Part shown: positions 6,255 to 13,739 of the stretch, in pieces
How positions within the stretch are numbered: the stretch's first letter is position 1
Layout of the letters: every line of letters begins with the position of its first letter
Source of the DNA: an uncultured Clostridium sp.
GTDB lineage: Bacteria > Bacillota > Clostridia > Lachnospirales > Lachnospiraceae
Assembly: GCA_900555045.1 (NCBI GenBank)
Contig: USJW01000083.1
Span: 1 to 21,523, forward strand
Direction of reading: 5' to 3'
DNA: 21,523 bases
Made by a program: the position numbers and the translations under genes
The notes under the pieces: generated by a model
Seen by the model: the letters and a program-made list of their open reading frames with translations, nothing else
Told to the model about the DNA's origin: nothing
The model's database searches: none

Positions 6255-7166
6255 ATGACCATCAATTTTGAGTACTACAAGGTATTTTATTTTGTGAGCC
6301 GCTACGGGAGCCTGACGGCGGCGGCCAGAGAGCTGTGCATCTCCCAGCCCGCGGTCAGCCAGGCGGTGCGCCAGCTGGAGAAGGAGGCTGGGACCAGGCT
6401 GTTCTCACGCACCTCCAAGGGGGTGCAGCTGACCAGGGAGGGGGAGCTCCTCTACCACTACGTGAAGAGCGGGGTGGAGAGCCTGCTGGAGGGCCAGCGG
6501 ATGTTGGACAGGATGCTGAACATGGACATGGGCGAGGTGCGCATCGGGGCCAGCGACATGACCCTGCAGTTCTTTCTGCTGCCGTACCTGGAGCGGTTCC
6601 ACCAGGAGTTCCCAAACATCAAGGTGAACGTCTCCAACGCCCCCACGCCCGAGACCATCGAGAGCCTAAAGGAGGGCCGGATCGACTTCGGCGTGGTCAG
6701 CACGCCCTTCAAGGAGGGAAAGGGGATCCACTCGGTCCCGGTCATGCCCATACGCAACGTGTTTATCGCGGGAAGCAATTTTGAATACCTGAAGGGCCGC
6801 GCCCTGGACTACCAGATTCTGGCGGACCTGCCCTGCATATTTCTGGAAAAAAACACCAGCACCCGGTCCTTCATGGACAATTTCCTGGCCGAGCACTCCA
6901 TCCAGCTGACCCCGGAATTTGAGCTGGCCATCAGCGACATGGTGGTGCAGTTCGCCAAGCGGAACATGGGGGTGGGCTGTGTCATGGAGGGGTTTGCCAA
7001 GGAGGCCTTAGAGCGCAGGGAGGTATTTGAGCTGAACTTCGGGGAGCCGATGCCTGAGCGGCAGATCTGCGTGGTCACGGGGGACGAGAATCTGATCTCC
7101 CTGGCGGGGCGAAGCCTTTTGGGGATGATCACAGAGCGAAATGATACAAAGGAGAGGAAAAAATGA
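6255..7166 (+). CDS. LysR-type transcriptional regulator
   Basis: A 303-residue cytoplasmic DNA-binding regulator of normal LysR length. Residues 1-60 form the winged helix-turn-helix (FEYYKVFYFVSRYGSLTAAA, then CISQPAVSQAVRQLEKEAG, then LFSRTSKGVQLTREG). The rest is a periplasmic-binding-protein-like effector domain, starting near GEVRIGASDM. I chose ATG 6255, which has GGGAG 6 bases upstream and gives the canonical LysR N-terminus; an in-frame ATG at 6201 would add 18 unusual residues. Its stop overlaps the start of the following MATE gene (ATGA at 7163-7166), so the two are translationally coupled. It probably controls the exporter and itself; the inducer is unknown. LysR regulators are more often divergent from their targets, so this co-directional fusion into one operon is less common. 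Confidence 0.93.
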   Translation: MTINFEYYKVFYFVSRYGSLTAAARELCISQPAVSQAVRQLEKEAGTRLFSRTSKGVQLTREGELLYHYVKSGVESLLEGQRMLDRMLNMDMGEVRIGASDMTLQFFLLPYLERFHQEFPNIKVNVSNAPTPETIESLKEGRIDFGVVSTPFKEGKGIHSVPVMPIRNVFIAGSNFEYLKGRALDYQILADLPCIFLEKNTSTRSFMDNFLAEHSIQLTPEFELAISDMVVQFAKRNMGVGCVMEGFAKEALERREVFELNFGEPMPERQICVVTGDENLISLAGRSLLGMITERNDTKERKK

Positions 7167-8533
7167 TACTGCACAATCTACAGCGATGGCTGGACGGGAA
7201 CAAGGGAAGAATCCGCACGGCGGTCAGCATGGCCTGGCCCTCCGTGTTGGAGTCTTTTTTTGTGGCTCTGGCCGGAATGGTGGACACCATGATGGTCAGC
7301 TCCATCGGGGCCTACGCGGTGGCGGCCGTGGGCCTGACTACCCAGCCTAAGTTTATCGGCCTGGCGCTCTTTATCGCCACCAACGTGTCCGTCTCGGCCA
7401 TTGTGGCGAGGCGAAGAGGGGAGCAGGACGAGCGCGGGGCCAACGAGACGCTTCTGACCGCCCTGGTGTTCACGGCGCTGGCCGGCATAGCGGTCAGCGC
7501 CCTCAGCCTGTACTTCGCGGACCCCATCATCCATTTGTGCGGCTCCGGCCCGGACACCCACGAGGGGGCGGTGCTGTACTTTCGGATTATCATGGGCGGC
7601 ATGATCTTCAACATCCTCTCCCTGGTGATCAACGCGGCCCAGAGGGGCTCCGGAAACACCCGCATCGCCATGACCACCAACGTGACCTCCAACCTGCTCA
7701 ACATCGTGGGAAACTACCTGCTGATCGGCGGGCACTTCGGGTTCCCGGCCCTCGGCATCAAAGGGGCGGCCATCGCCACGGTGTTCGGCACGGTGGTGGC
7801 CTGCGTGATGAGCATCTGCTCCCTGCTGCGAAAGGACAGCTTCGTGAGCATAAAGGCCATGGTGAGAGACCGGGTGCGCGTGTCCCTGAAGCCGGTGAAG
7901 GCCATCGCCAAGCTCAGCTCCAGCGTGTTTTTGGAGCAGCTCCTCATGCGCGCCGGGTTCATGTCCACGGCGGTGATGGCCGCCAAGCTGGGCACCGAGG
8001 CCTTTGCGGCGCACCAGGCGGGGATGAACATCCTAAGCATCTCCTTCTCCTTCGGGGACGGCATGCAGGTGGCCGCCGTGGCCCTCATCGGGAGCAGCCT
8101 GGGGGAGAAGCGGCCCAAGCTGGCGCGGCTCTACGGCCAGATCTGCCAGCGGATCGGAAATGTCATCTCCCTGATCGTCTCCGTGGTCTTCCTTCTGGGC
8201 GGCCGCTTCCTCTACAGCCTGTACTTTGACGAGCCCCACATCATAGACATGGGCGTGGTCCTGGTGCGGGTGATCGTGCTGATCGTGATCGTGCAGATCG
8301 CCCAGGTGATCTACATGGGCTGCCTGCGGGGGGCGGGGGACGTGATTTTCACCACCATCGCCTCCACCATCAGCGTGACCATCATCCGGACGGCCATATC
8401 CTACGTGATGTGCTATGTGCTGGGCTTCGGGCTGGTGGGGATCTGGATGGGAATCCTGGCGGACCAGGTCAGCCGGTTTTTGTTTACCAGCTGGAGGTTT
8501 AAGTCCGGCGCGTGGACGAAGATCCATATATAA
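7163..8533 (+). CDS. MATE-family multidrug/metabolite exporter
   Basis: A 456-residue polytopic inner-membrane protein with about 12 predicted hydrophobic helices in two related halves, as in the MATE (NorM/DinF-like) transporters, which export cations, drugs or metabolites in exchange for Na+ or H+. Typical early motifs are seen: SMAWPSVLESFF, VDTMMVSSIGAYAVAAVGL and NAAQRGSGNTRIAM. The second half repeats the pattern (SVFLEQLLMRAGFMST, CLRGAGDVIF). The start ATG overlaps the LysR stop by four bases and has AAAGGAG at 7148-7154. The substrate cannot be told from sequence; coupling to the LysR gene suggests induced expression. Confidence 0.93.
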   Translation: MILHNLQRWLDGNKGRIRTAVSMAWPSVLESFFVALAGMVDTMMVSSIGAYAVAAVGLTTQPKFIGLALFIATNVSVSAIVARRRGEQDERGANETLLTALVFTALAGIAVSALSLYFADPIIHLCGSGPDTHEGAVLYFRIIMGGMIFNILSLVINAAQRGSGNTRIAMTTNVTSNLLNIVGNYLLIGGHFGFPALGIKGAAIATVFGTVVACVMSICSLLRKDSFVSIKAMVRDRVRVSLKPVKAIAKLSSSVFLEQLLMRAGFMSTAVMAAKLGTEAFAAHQAGMNILSISFSFGDGMQVAAVALIGSSLGEKRPKLARLYGQICQRIGNVISLIVSVVFLLGGRFLYSLYFDEPHIIDMGVVLVRVIVLIVIVQIAQVIYMGCLRGAGDVIFTTIASTISVTIIRTAISYVMCYVLGFGLVGIWMGILADQVSRFLFTSWRFKSGAWTKIHI

Positions 8534-8539
8534 TCCGAC

Positions 8540-8596
8540 ACTCATATAATCCGTACTTATGGGAAACATAATAAAGACTGTCTTTACTTATGGAGT
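8540..8596 (+). promoter_or_regulatory. Structured purA leader, partly purine-riboswitch-like
   Basis: ACTCATA (8540-8546) can pair with TATGGAGT (8589-8596, one bulged G), enclosing a TAAAGA/TCTTTA hairpin (8572-8577 with 8581-8586) and a short CC/GG stem. ACTCATATAAT and CTTATGG recall the ends of purine riboswitches, but the conserved GTTTCTACC and CCGTAAA blocks are absent. A direct repeat TACTTATGG (8554-8562 and 8585-8593) is also present. The 8534-8715 gap contains TATAAT (8545-8550) but no convincing -35 element. Confidence 0.25.
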
Positions 8597-8715
8597 TGCC
8601 TGTAGTAAAGTATAAACGGATCGGGACGACAGCAAAAATCGTGCCAATCCGGCGGCAATCGAATATCGAAGACATTGTTTGTGGGCGGCGATGCCCAAAG
8701 GAGGATTATAAGAAA

Positions 8716-10005
8716 ATGGTTCAGGCGATTGTAGGAGCGAACTGGGGAGACGAGGGGAAAGGCAAGATCACGGACATGCTGGCCAAGGAGTCGGACATTA
8801 TCATCCGCTTCCAGGGGGGCAGCAATGCAGGGCACACCATCATCAACAATTACGGCAAGCTTGCGCTTCATCTGCTTCCGTCCGGCGTGTTCTATCAGCA
8901 CACCACCAACATCATCGGAAACGGGGTGGCTCTCAACATCCCCTATCTGGTGAAGGAGCTTAATTCTCTGGTGGAGAAGGGGGTTCCCATGCCCCACATT
9001 CTGGTCTCCGACCGGGCGCAGATTCTGATGCCCTACCACGTGCTGTTCGACACCTACGAGGAGGCGCGGCTGGCGGGTAAATCCTTCGGCTCCACCAAGT
9101 CGGGCATCGCGCCGTTCTATTCGGATAAATATGCAAAGATCGGTTTTCAGGTCTGCGAGCTCTACGACGAGGAGAGCCTAAGGGAAAAGGTGTACCGCGT
9201 CTGTGAGATGAAGAACGTGCTGCTTGAGCACTTATACCACAAGCCGCTTCTGGACCCCGAGGAGGTGTTCCAGGAGATGCTTGAGTACCGGAGTATGGTG
9301 GATCCCTACGTGTGCGACACCTCCGCCTACCTCTATGAGGCCATAAAGGCGGGGAAGAAGATCCTGCTTGAGGGGCAGTTGGGCTCCTTAAAGGATCCGG
9401 ACCACGGAATCTACCCCATGGTGACCTCCTCGTCCACGCTGGCCGCCTACGGCGCCATCGGCGCGGGGATCCCGCCCTACGAGATAAAGAAGATCACCAC
9501 GGTGGTCAAGGCCTACTCCAGCGCGGTGGGCGCGGGCGACTTTGTCAGCGAGCTCTTCGGAGACGAGGCGGAGGAGCTGCGCCGCCGCGGCGGGGACGGA
9601 GGAGAGTACGGTGCGACCACCGGGCGTCCGCGTCGTGTGGGCTGGTTTGACGCGGTGGCCACCCGCTACGGCTGCCGGATCCAGGGAGCCACGGAGGTGG
9701 CCTTCACGGTGTTGGACGTGCTTGGCTATCTGGACGAGCTGAAGGTGTGCGTTGGCTACGAGATCGACGGGCAGGTGACCCGTGACTTCCCCACCACCGA
9801 GAAGCTCAACCGGGCGAAGCCGGTGTACGAGACGCTTCCGGGCTGGAAGTGCGAAATCCGCGGGATCAAGCGCTACGAGGACCTGCCGGAGAACTGCCGG
9901 AAGTACATCGAGTTTGTGGAGAGGGAGATCGGGGTGCCGATCACCATGGTCTCCAACGGCCCGGGCCGGGAGGACATCATTCTGCGCGGCGGGATGCCCG
10001 CGTAG
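8716..10005 (+). CDS. purA: Adenylosuccinate synthetase (divergent type)
   Basis: PurA uses GTP to join aspartate to IMP, giving adenylosuccinate for AMP synthesis. The 429-residue protein has the right length and the GTP/IMP motifs: NWGDEGKGK with Asp12, GGSNAGHT with His40 (matching the catalytic Asp13 and His41 of E. coli), PDHGIYPMVTSSS, and the aspartate-binding loop GATTGRPRR. ATG 8716 has a near-perfect AAAGGAGGA (8697-8705) ten bases upstream; the frame stays open to 8590 but those residues look non-coding. Odd points: E. coli EGAQG is EGQLG here (219-223), the residue aligned with Arg143 is Lys141, and the TRVG motif reads SAVG (Ala270). It probably still makes adenylosuccinate because the catalytic pair is intact. 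Confidence 0.92.
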   Translation: MVQAIVGANWGDEGKGKITDMLAKESDIIIRFQGGSNAGHTIINNYGKLALHLLPSGVFYQHTTNIIGNGVALNIPYLVKELNSLVEKGVPMPHILVSDRAQILMPYHVLFDTYEEARLAGKSFGSTKSGIAPFYSDKYAKIGFQVCELYDEESLREKVYRVCEMKNVLLEHLYHKPLLDPEEVFQEMLEYRSMVDPYVCDTSAYLYEAIKAGKKILLEGQLGSLKDPDHGIYPMVTSSSTLAAYGAIGAGIPPYEIKKITTVVKAYSSAVGAGDFVSELFGDEAEELRRRGGDGGEYGATTGRPRRVGWFDAVATRYGCRIQGATEVAFTVLDVLGYLDELKVCVGYEIDGQVTRDFPTTEKLNRAKPVYETLPGWKCEIRGIKRYEDLPENCRKYIEFVEREIGVPITMVSNGPGREDIILRGGMPA

Positions 10006-10069
10006 TTTGGGGACGACCACACTTAACGACCGCGTCCTGTCAGGGGAATGCGGAAAGACGATGCAAAAC

Positions 10070-10128
10070 AAAAAAATGGCTGGCGTGCGAGAGCTTCAAA
10101 TCTCGCGCGCCAGCCGATTTTTATTTTT
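10070..10128. terminator. Bidirectional terminator between purA and the minus-strand genes
   Basis: A 15-bp stem pairs GGCTGGCGTGCGAGA (10078-10092) with TCTCGCGCGCCAGCC (10101-10115), with one wobble. T-rich sequence follows on the plus strand (10118-10128) and an A-run (10070-10076) lies before it, giving a T-run on the minus strand. It can therefore end both purA and the convergent small membrane protein gene, whose stop codon lies in the T-tract. Confidence 0.93.
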
Positions 10129-10327
10129 CCTCATCCTTGTCATCCCTCGTCAGCACCCGGCTGATCAGGTTCATGGCGTAGAAGAAAATCGGGATCAGAA
10201 CCAGGCAGAGCAGGGCGGCCATCAGGTAGTTTGCCGGGGCGCCCGTGACGGCCAGAATCAGGATGACAATGGACAGCAGGATAAACAGGAGCGCGGCGAT
10301 GAGGGCCGCGATGCGTTTCAGTTTCAT
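10121..10327 (-). CDS. Small two-span membrane protein, unknown function
   Basis: A 68-residue protein with a basic N-terminus (MKLKR), two hydrophobic helices (about residues 6-27 and 33-54) and a charged cytoplasmic-type tail TRDDKDEEK. It lies 24 bases after the ABC-F gene on the same strand and just before a terminator, so it is probably the last gene of that operon. An AAAGGAG is present, but 15 bases before the ATG, and an in-frame TGA prevents an earlier start; translation may be weak or partly coupled. No family is recognised. Confidence 0.7.
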   Translation of the reverse strand: MKLKRIAALIAALLFILLSIVILILAVTGAPANYLMAALLCLVLIPIFFYAMNLISRVLTRDDKDEEK

Positions 10328-10351
10328 AGAATTAAGTCAGATCTCCTTTCG

Positions 10352-12457
10352 TCAGGCCTCCTCGGCCAGCTCCTCCCAGCGGGCGTACAGCTCCTCTAAG
10401 CGGACCGCGATGGCCTCCTTCTCCTTGTTGAGCTCCATCAGTCGCGCCACGTCGGTGTAAACCTCCTCTAAGGCCAGCAGGCCGTCGATCTCAGCGTCCC
10501 GGGTCTCCAGGCGGTGGATCTCGTCCTCCGTCTTCTTGAGCTCATTCTGGAGCTTGCGGATGCGGGCCTGCTCCTCCTTCTGCGCCTTCCACTCCAGCTT
10601 GCCGGCAGGCGCGCCGACGGCCTCCTTCACAGCGGCGGCGGGGGCAGCGGGCGAGGGGGAGGAAAAGATTGCGGCAGCGGCCTTGCCTCCGGGAATTGAA
10701 AGGGCGGGGGAGGGCGTTTCACTTATTCCCGCCTGTCCGGCGGCCGTTTGAAGCTTTCCCATCTGCGGGGAGGCGCTTGCCGCAGCGTTTCCGGTTCCCG
10801 CAGCCCCCATGACTCCCAGGGCGGCCAGGCGGGCGAAGTGGGCGGCCTCCACGTCCTCCCTCTTCTCCAGGTAGTAATCGTAGTTTCCGATGTAGTTCAC
10901 AAAGGTCTGGCCGGTCAGGTCCAGAATCCGTGTGGCGGTCCGGTTGATGAAATAGCGGTCGTGGGACACGTAGAGGACCGTGCCCGTGTAGCGGTTGAGC
11001 GCGCTCTCCAAAATCTCCTTGGAGGTGATGTCCAGGTGGTTGGTGGGCTCGTCCAGGAGCAGGAAATTGGCGTCCGAGAGCATGAGCTTTGCCAGGGACA
11101 CGCGGCCGCGCTCGCCGCCGCTTAGGTCTCTTATCAGCTTGAACACGTCGTCACCGGTGAACAGGAACGAGGCCAGGGTGTTTCTGATCTGGGTGTTGTT
11201 CATGGTGGGGTAGGTGTCCTGGATCTCGTCGAACAGGGTCTTCTCCATGTGCAGCACCTGGTGCTCCTGGTCGTAGTAGCCGATGTGCACCTTGGAGCCC
11301 AAGCGGATTTCGCCGGTGTCGGCGGGGATCAGCTGGTTGATGATCTTTAGGAGGGTGGTCTTTCCGGTACCGTTGTTGCCGATGATGGCCACCCGCTCGC
11401 CGCGCTTGACCTCAAAGTCCACATTCCGAAACAGCACCTGGGAGTCGAAGGCCTTCCCCAGGTCCTTCACGGTGAGCACGTCGTTGCCGCTGACCACGTC
11501 CGGCTCCAAGCGGATGTCCATGGTGTCGTTGACCTCCACGGGCTTCTCGAGTCGCTCGATCTTCTCCAGCATCTTCTCACGGCTCTCCGCGCGGCGGATG
11601 GACTTCTCTCGGTTGAAGGACTTTAGCTTGGCGATCACCGCCTCCTGGTGGCGGATCTCCTGCTGCTGGTTTAGGTAGGCGCGGATCTGGGCGTCGCGCA
11701 GCATGGCCTTCTTGTCGCTGTAGGCGGAGTAATTTCCTAAAAATACGGTTCCCACGCCGCAGTCCAACTCCACGATCTTGGTCACCACCCGGTCTAAGAA
11801 GTACCGGTCGTGGGCCACGATGATCACCGCCCCGGTGTAGCTCTTCAGGTAGGTCTCCAGCCAGGCGATGCTCGCCATGTCCAGGTGGTTGGTGGGCTCG
11901 TCCAGGAGCAGGATGTCCGGCTTGGTGAGAAGGAGCTTGCCCAGGGAGACGCGGGTCTTCTGGCCGCCGGAGAGGGCGTCGATGGGTTTGGAAAATTCTT
12001 CCTCCTCAAAGCCAAGGCCCTTTAACACGCCGGTGATCTCGCTGCGGCAGGCGTAGCCGTTGGCCATCTCGAACTCGTGGCTTAAGCGGCTGTACTGGGA
12101 GAGCTTTGCCTCCAACTCCTCGCCGTTTGCCGTCTTCATCTCTGCCTCCAGGCGGCGGAGCTGTTCCTCCATCTCCAAAATGGGGCGCTTCACCTCCAGC
12201 AGGGCGTCGTAGATCGTGTCCGCCCCGGCTAGGTCCTGGTGCTGGGCCAGATAGCCGATGGTAGCGCCCTTAGAGAGGGTCACGCTGCCCTCGTCGGGCG
12301 CCAGCTGGCCGATGATGATTTTGAGGAGGGTGGACTTTCCCGCGCCGTTGATGCCGACCACGGCCGCCTTCTCATGTTCCTCTATGTGAAAGGAAATATG
12401 TTTTAAAATATCGTTGTCCCCGAAGGATTTGCTTATGTTGCTGCATGACAAAATCAT
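10352..12457 (-). CDS. ABC-F family ATPase (YdiF/Uup-like)
   Basis: A 701-residue soluble protein with two ABC ATPase domains and no membrane segment. Domain 1 has Walker A GINGAGKST (35-43), signature LSGGQ (162-166) and Walker B DILLLDEP (181-188). A charged linker (about 250-310) follows. Domain 2 has GNNGTGKTT (360-368), LSGGE (445-449) and FLLLDEP. ABC-F proteins act on ribosomes in translation or, in some branches, antibiotic protection. The C-terminal coiled coil (about 621-701) resembles that of Uup/YdiF and suggests a housekeeping member. ATG at 12457 has AAAGGAG 8 bases upstream; the frame is open for 24 more codons without such a site. Odd: an 80-residue Ala/Pro/Ser-rich stretch (541-620) between domain 2 and the coiled coil. 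Confidence 0.93.
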   Translation of the reverse strand: MILSCSNISKSFGDNDILKHISFHIEEHEKAAVVGINGAGKSTLLKIIIGQLAPDEGSVTLSKGATIGYLAQHQDLAGADTIYDALLEVKRPILEMEEQLRRLEAEMKTANGEELEAKLSQYSRLSHEFEMANGYACRSEITGVLKGLGFEEEEFSKPIDALSGGQKTRVSLGKLLLTKPDILLLDEPTNHLDMASIAWLETYLKSYTGAVIIVAHDRYFLDRVVTKIVELDCGVGTVFLGNYSAYSDKKAMLRDAQIRAYLNQQQEIRHQEAVIAKLKSFNREKSIRRAESREKMLEKIERLEKPVEVNDTMDIRLEPDVVSGNDVLTVKDLGKAFDSQVLFRNVDFEVKRGERVAIIGNNGTGKTTLLKIINQLIPADTGEIRLGSKVHIGYYDQEHQVLHMEKTLFDEIQDTYPTMNNTQIRNTLASFLFTGDDVFKLIRDLSGGERGRVSLAKLMLSDANFLLLDEPTNHLDITSKEILESALNRYTGTVLYVSHDRYFINRTATRILDLTGQTFVNYIGNYDYYLEKREDVEAAHFARLAALGVMGAAGTGNAAASASPQMGKLQTAAGQAGISETPSPALSIPGGKAAAAIFSSPSPAAPAAAVKEAVGAPAGKLEWKAQKEEQARIRKLQNELKKTEDEIHRLETRDAEIDGLLALEEVYTDVARLMELNKEKEAIAVRLEELYARWEELAEEA

Positions 12458-12528
12458 GTGAAATTCTCCTTTTTGCGGCCCGGCAATGGTAAGGTTTACA
12501 GGCTTTTTTCGGTCTGTGGGCCTATTCA

Positions 12529-12557
12529 AGTATAATATAGAGGCATATTTTTTTCAA
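12529..12557 (-). promoter_or_regulatory. Promoter of the ABC-F gene (minus strand)
   Basis: Read on the minus strand: -35 TTGAAA (12552-12557), 17-bp spacer and -10 TATACT (12529-12534). It is back-to-back with the rex promoter, with the Rex-like box between and over them. Confidence 0.75.
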
Positions 12558-12562
12558 GAACA

Positions 12563-12582
12563 TCGTGAAACATGTTTGACAT
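12563..12582. promoter_or_regulatory. Putative Rex operator
   Basis: TCGTGAAA-CATG-TTTGACAT is an imperfect palindrome close to the Rex box TTGTGAAA-N4-TTTCACAA known from Gram-positive bacteria: the left half matches at 7 of 8 positions and the right half at 6 of 8. It covers the rex -35 element (12576-12581) and ends 5 bases from the -35 of the divergent ABC-F promoter, a position where bound Rex would block rex and possibly the ABC-F gene. Confidence 0.55.
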
Positions 12583-12604
12583 TTTTTTGACGTATGCTTA
12601 TAAT
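12576..12604 (+). promoter_or_regulatory. Consensus promoter of the rex operon
   Basis: Perfect -35 TTGACA (12576-12581), 17-bp spacer and perfect -10 TATAAT (12599-12604). A promoter this strong usually needs repression, which fits the overlapping Rex-like box. Confidence 0.9.
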
Positions 12605-12663
12605 AAAACTATTAGTGTGATATAAATATGTATAGACTATATTTTGTAGGGAAGGTGACATCA

Positions 12664-13329
12664 ATGGAACGGAAAGAGATCTCTAAGGCAGTGATCGGAA
12701 GACTGCCGCGCTACTATCGATATTTAGGGGAGTTGATCGAGGAGGGCGTGGAACGGATTTCTTCAAATGAACTGAGCGCCAGAATGAAGGTTACCGCTTC
12801 TCAGATCCGCCAGGATTTAAACAACTTCGGCGGCTTTGGCCAGCAGGGCTACGGATACAATGTGAAATATCTGTACTCGGAGATCGCTAAGATCTTAGGG
12901 ATTGACCAGCAGCACAACGTGATTATCATCGGCGCAGGAAATCTGGGCCAGGCCATCGCCAACTATACCAATTTTGAGCGCCGCGGGTTTGTGATCAAGG
13001 GAATGTTCGACATCAACCCCAAGCTGATCGGCCTGGTGATCCGTGGAATCGAGATCCGCTCCGTGGACGACCTGGAGGTATTTATCAAGGAGAATGAGAT
13101 TCAGATTGCAGCGCTGACCATCCCCAAGACCAAAGCGCCGGAGATCGCGGACCGCCTGGTGGGAGCCGGAATCAAGGCAATCTGGAATTTCGCGCACACC
13201 GATCTGGTGGTGCCGGACGACGTGGTGGTGGAGAATGTGCATCTGTCGGAGAGCCTTATGCGCCTGTCTTACCGTGTCTGCAGTATGCAGGACCAGCGCG
13301 ACGGCGGAAGCGAAAAATCTTCCAAGTGA
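12664..13329 (+). CDS. rex: Redox-sensing transcriptional repressor Rex
   Basis: Rex is a dimeric repressor that senses the NADH/NAD+ ratio and leaves DNA when NADH rises, switching on fermentation and NADH-oxidising genes. The 221-residue protein has the N-terminal winged helix (residues 8-55, including LPRYYRYLGEL and ASQIRQDLNNFGGFGQQGYGY) and a Rossmann NADH domain with IIGAGNLGQAI (88-98). Length is typical. ATG 12664 is chosen because GGGAAGG (12649-12655) is 8 bases upstream and the family N-terminus starts here; the frame is open to 12628. It heads a run of genes (acpS, nnr, alr) and sits behind a probable Rex box, so autoregulation is likely. Confidence 0.96.
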   Translation: MERKEISKAVIGRLPRYYRYLGELIEEGVERISSNELSARMKVTASQIRQDLNNFGGFGQQGYGYNVKYLYSEIAKILGIDQQHNVIIIGAGNLGQAIANYTNFERRGFVIKGMFDINPKLIGLVIRGIEIRSVDDLEVFIKENEIQIAALTIPKTKAPEIADRLVGAGIKAIWNFAHTDLVVPDDVVVENVHLSESLMRLSYRVCSMQDQRDGGSEKSSK

Positions 13330-13346
13330 CGGGGTGCCGAGGAAAC

Positions 13347-13739
13347 ATGATACTGGGTGTTGGGACTGATTTAGTGGAAATTGAGCGTATTCGGAAGGCC
13401 TGTGAGAGGGACTCTTTTGTGGTGCGCACATTTACAGAGACGGAATGCCGGCAAGCGGGGGGCCATGCCTCCAGGTTTGCCGGCAGTTTTGCTGTCAAGG
13501 AGGCTGTGGCGAAGGCGCTCGGAACCGGCTTTCGGACCTTTATGCCCATCGACATCGAGGTGGTCCGGGATGAGCTTGGAAAGCCCTTCGTGCGCCTTTA
13601 TCGGGGCGCAGAGAAGCTGGCGGCGGAGTTAGGCGTCGCGCGGATTGAGGTCTCCATCAGCGACACAGAGGAGCTCGCGATGGCGCTTGCGGTGGCGGAG
13701 GGGGAGCCCTCCGGCGACAAGAGGGAGGTTGGCCTATGA
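13347..13739 (+). CDS. acpS: Holo-[acyl-carrier-protein] synthase
   Basis: AcpS moves 4'-phosphopantetheine from coenzyme A to a serine of acyl carrier protein, activating it for fatty acid synthesis. The 130-residue protein has the family's two motifs: GVGTDLVEIERI with Mg2+-binding Asp8, and FAGSFAVKEAVAKALGTG with Glu52 (residues 44-61). ATG 13347 gives the standard N-terminus, although the upstream GAGGA is only 3 bases away; a GTG at 13326 overlapping the rex stop is possible but untypical. Its stop overlaps the next start (ATGA, 13736-13739). The C-terminal tail (EGEPSGDKREVGL) is slightly extended. Confidence 0.93.
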   Translation: MILGVGTDLVEIERIRKACERDSFVVRTFTETECRQAGGHASRFAGSFAVKEAVAKALGTGFRTFMPIDIEVVRDELGKPFVRLYRGAEKLAAELGVARIEVSISDTEELAMALAVAEGEPSGDKREVGL

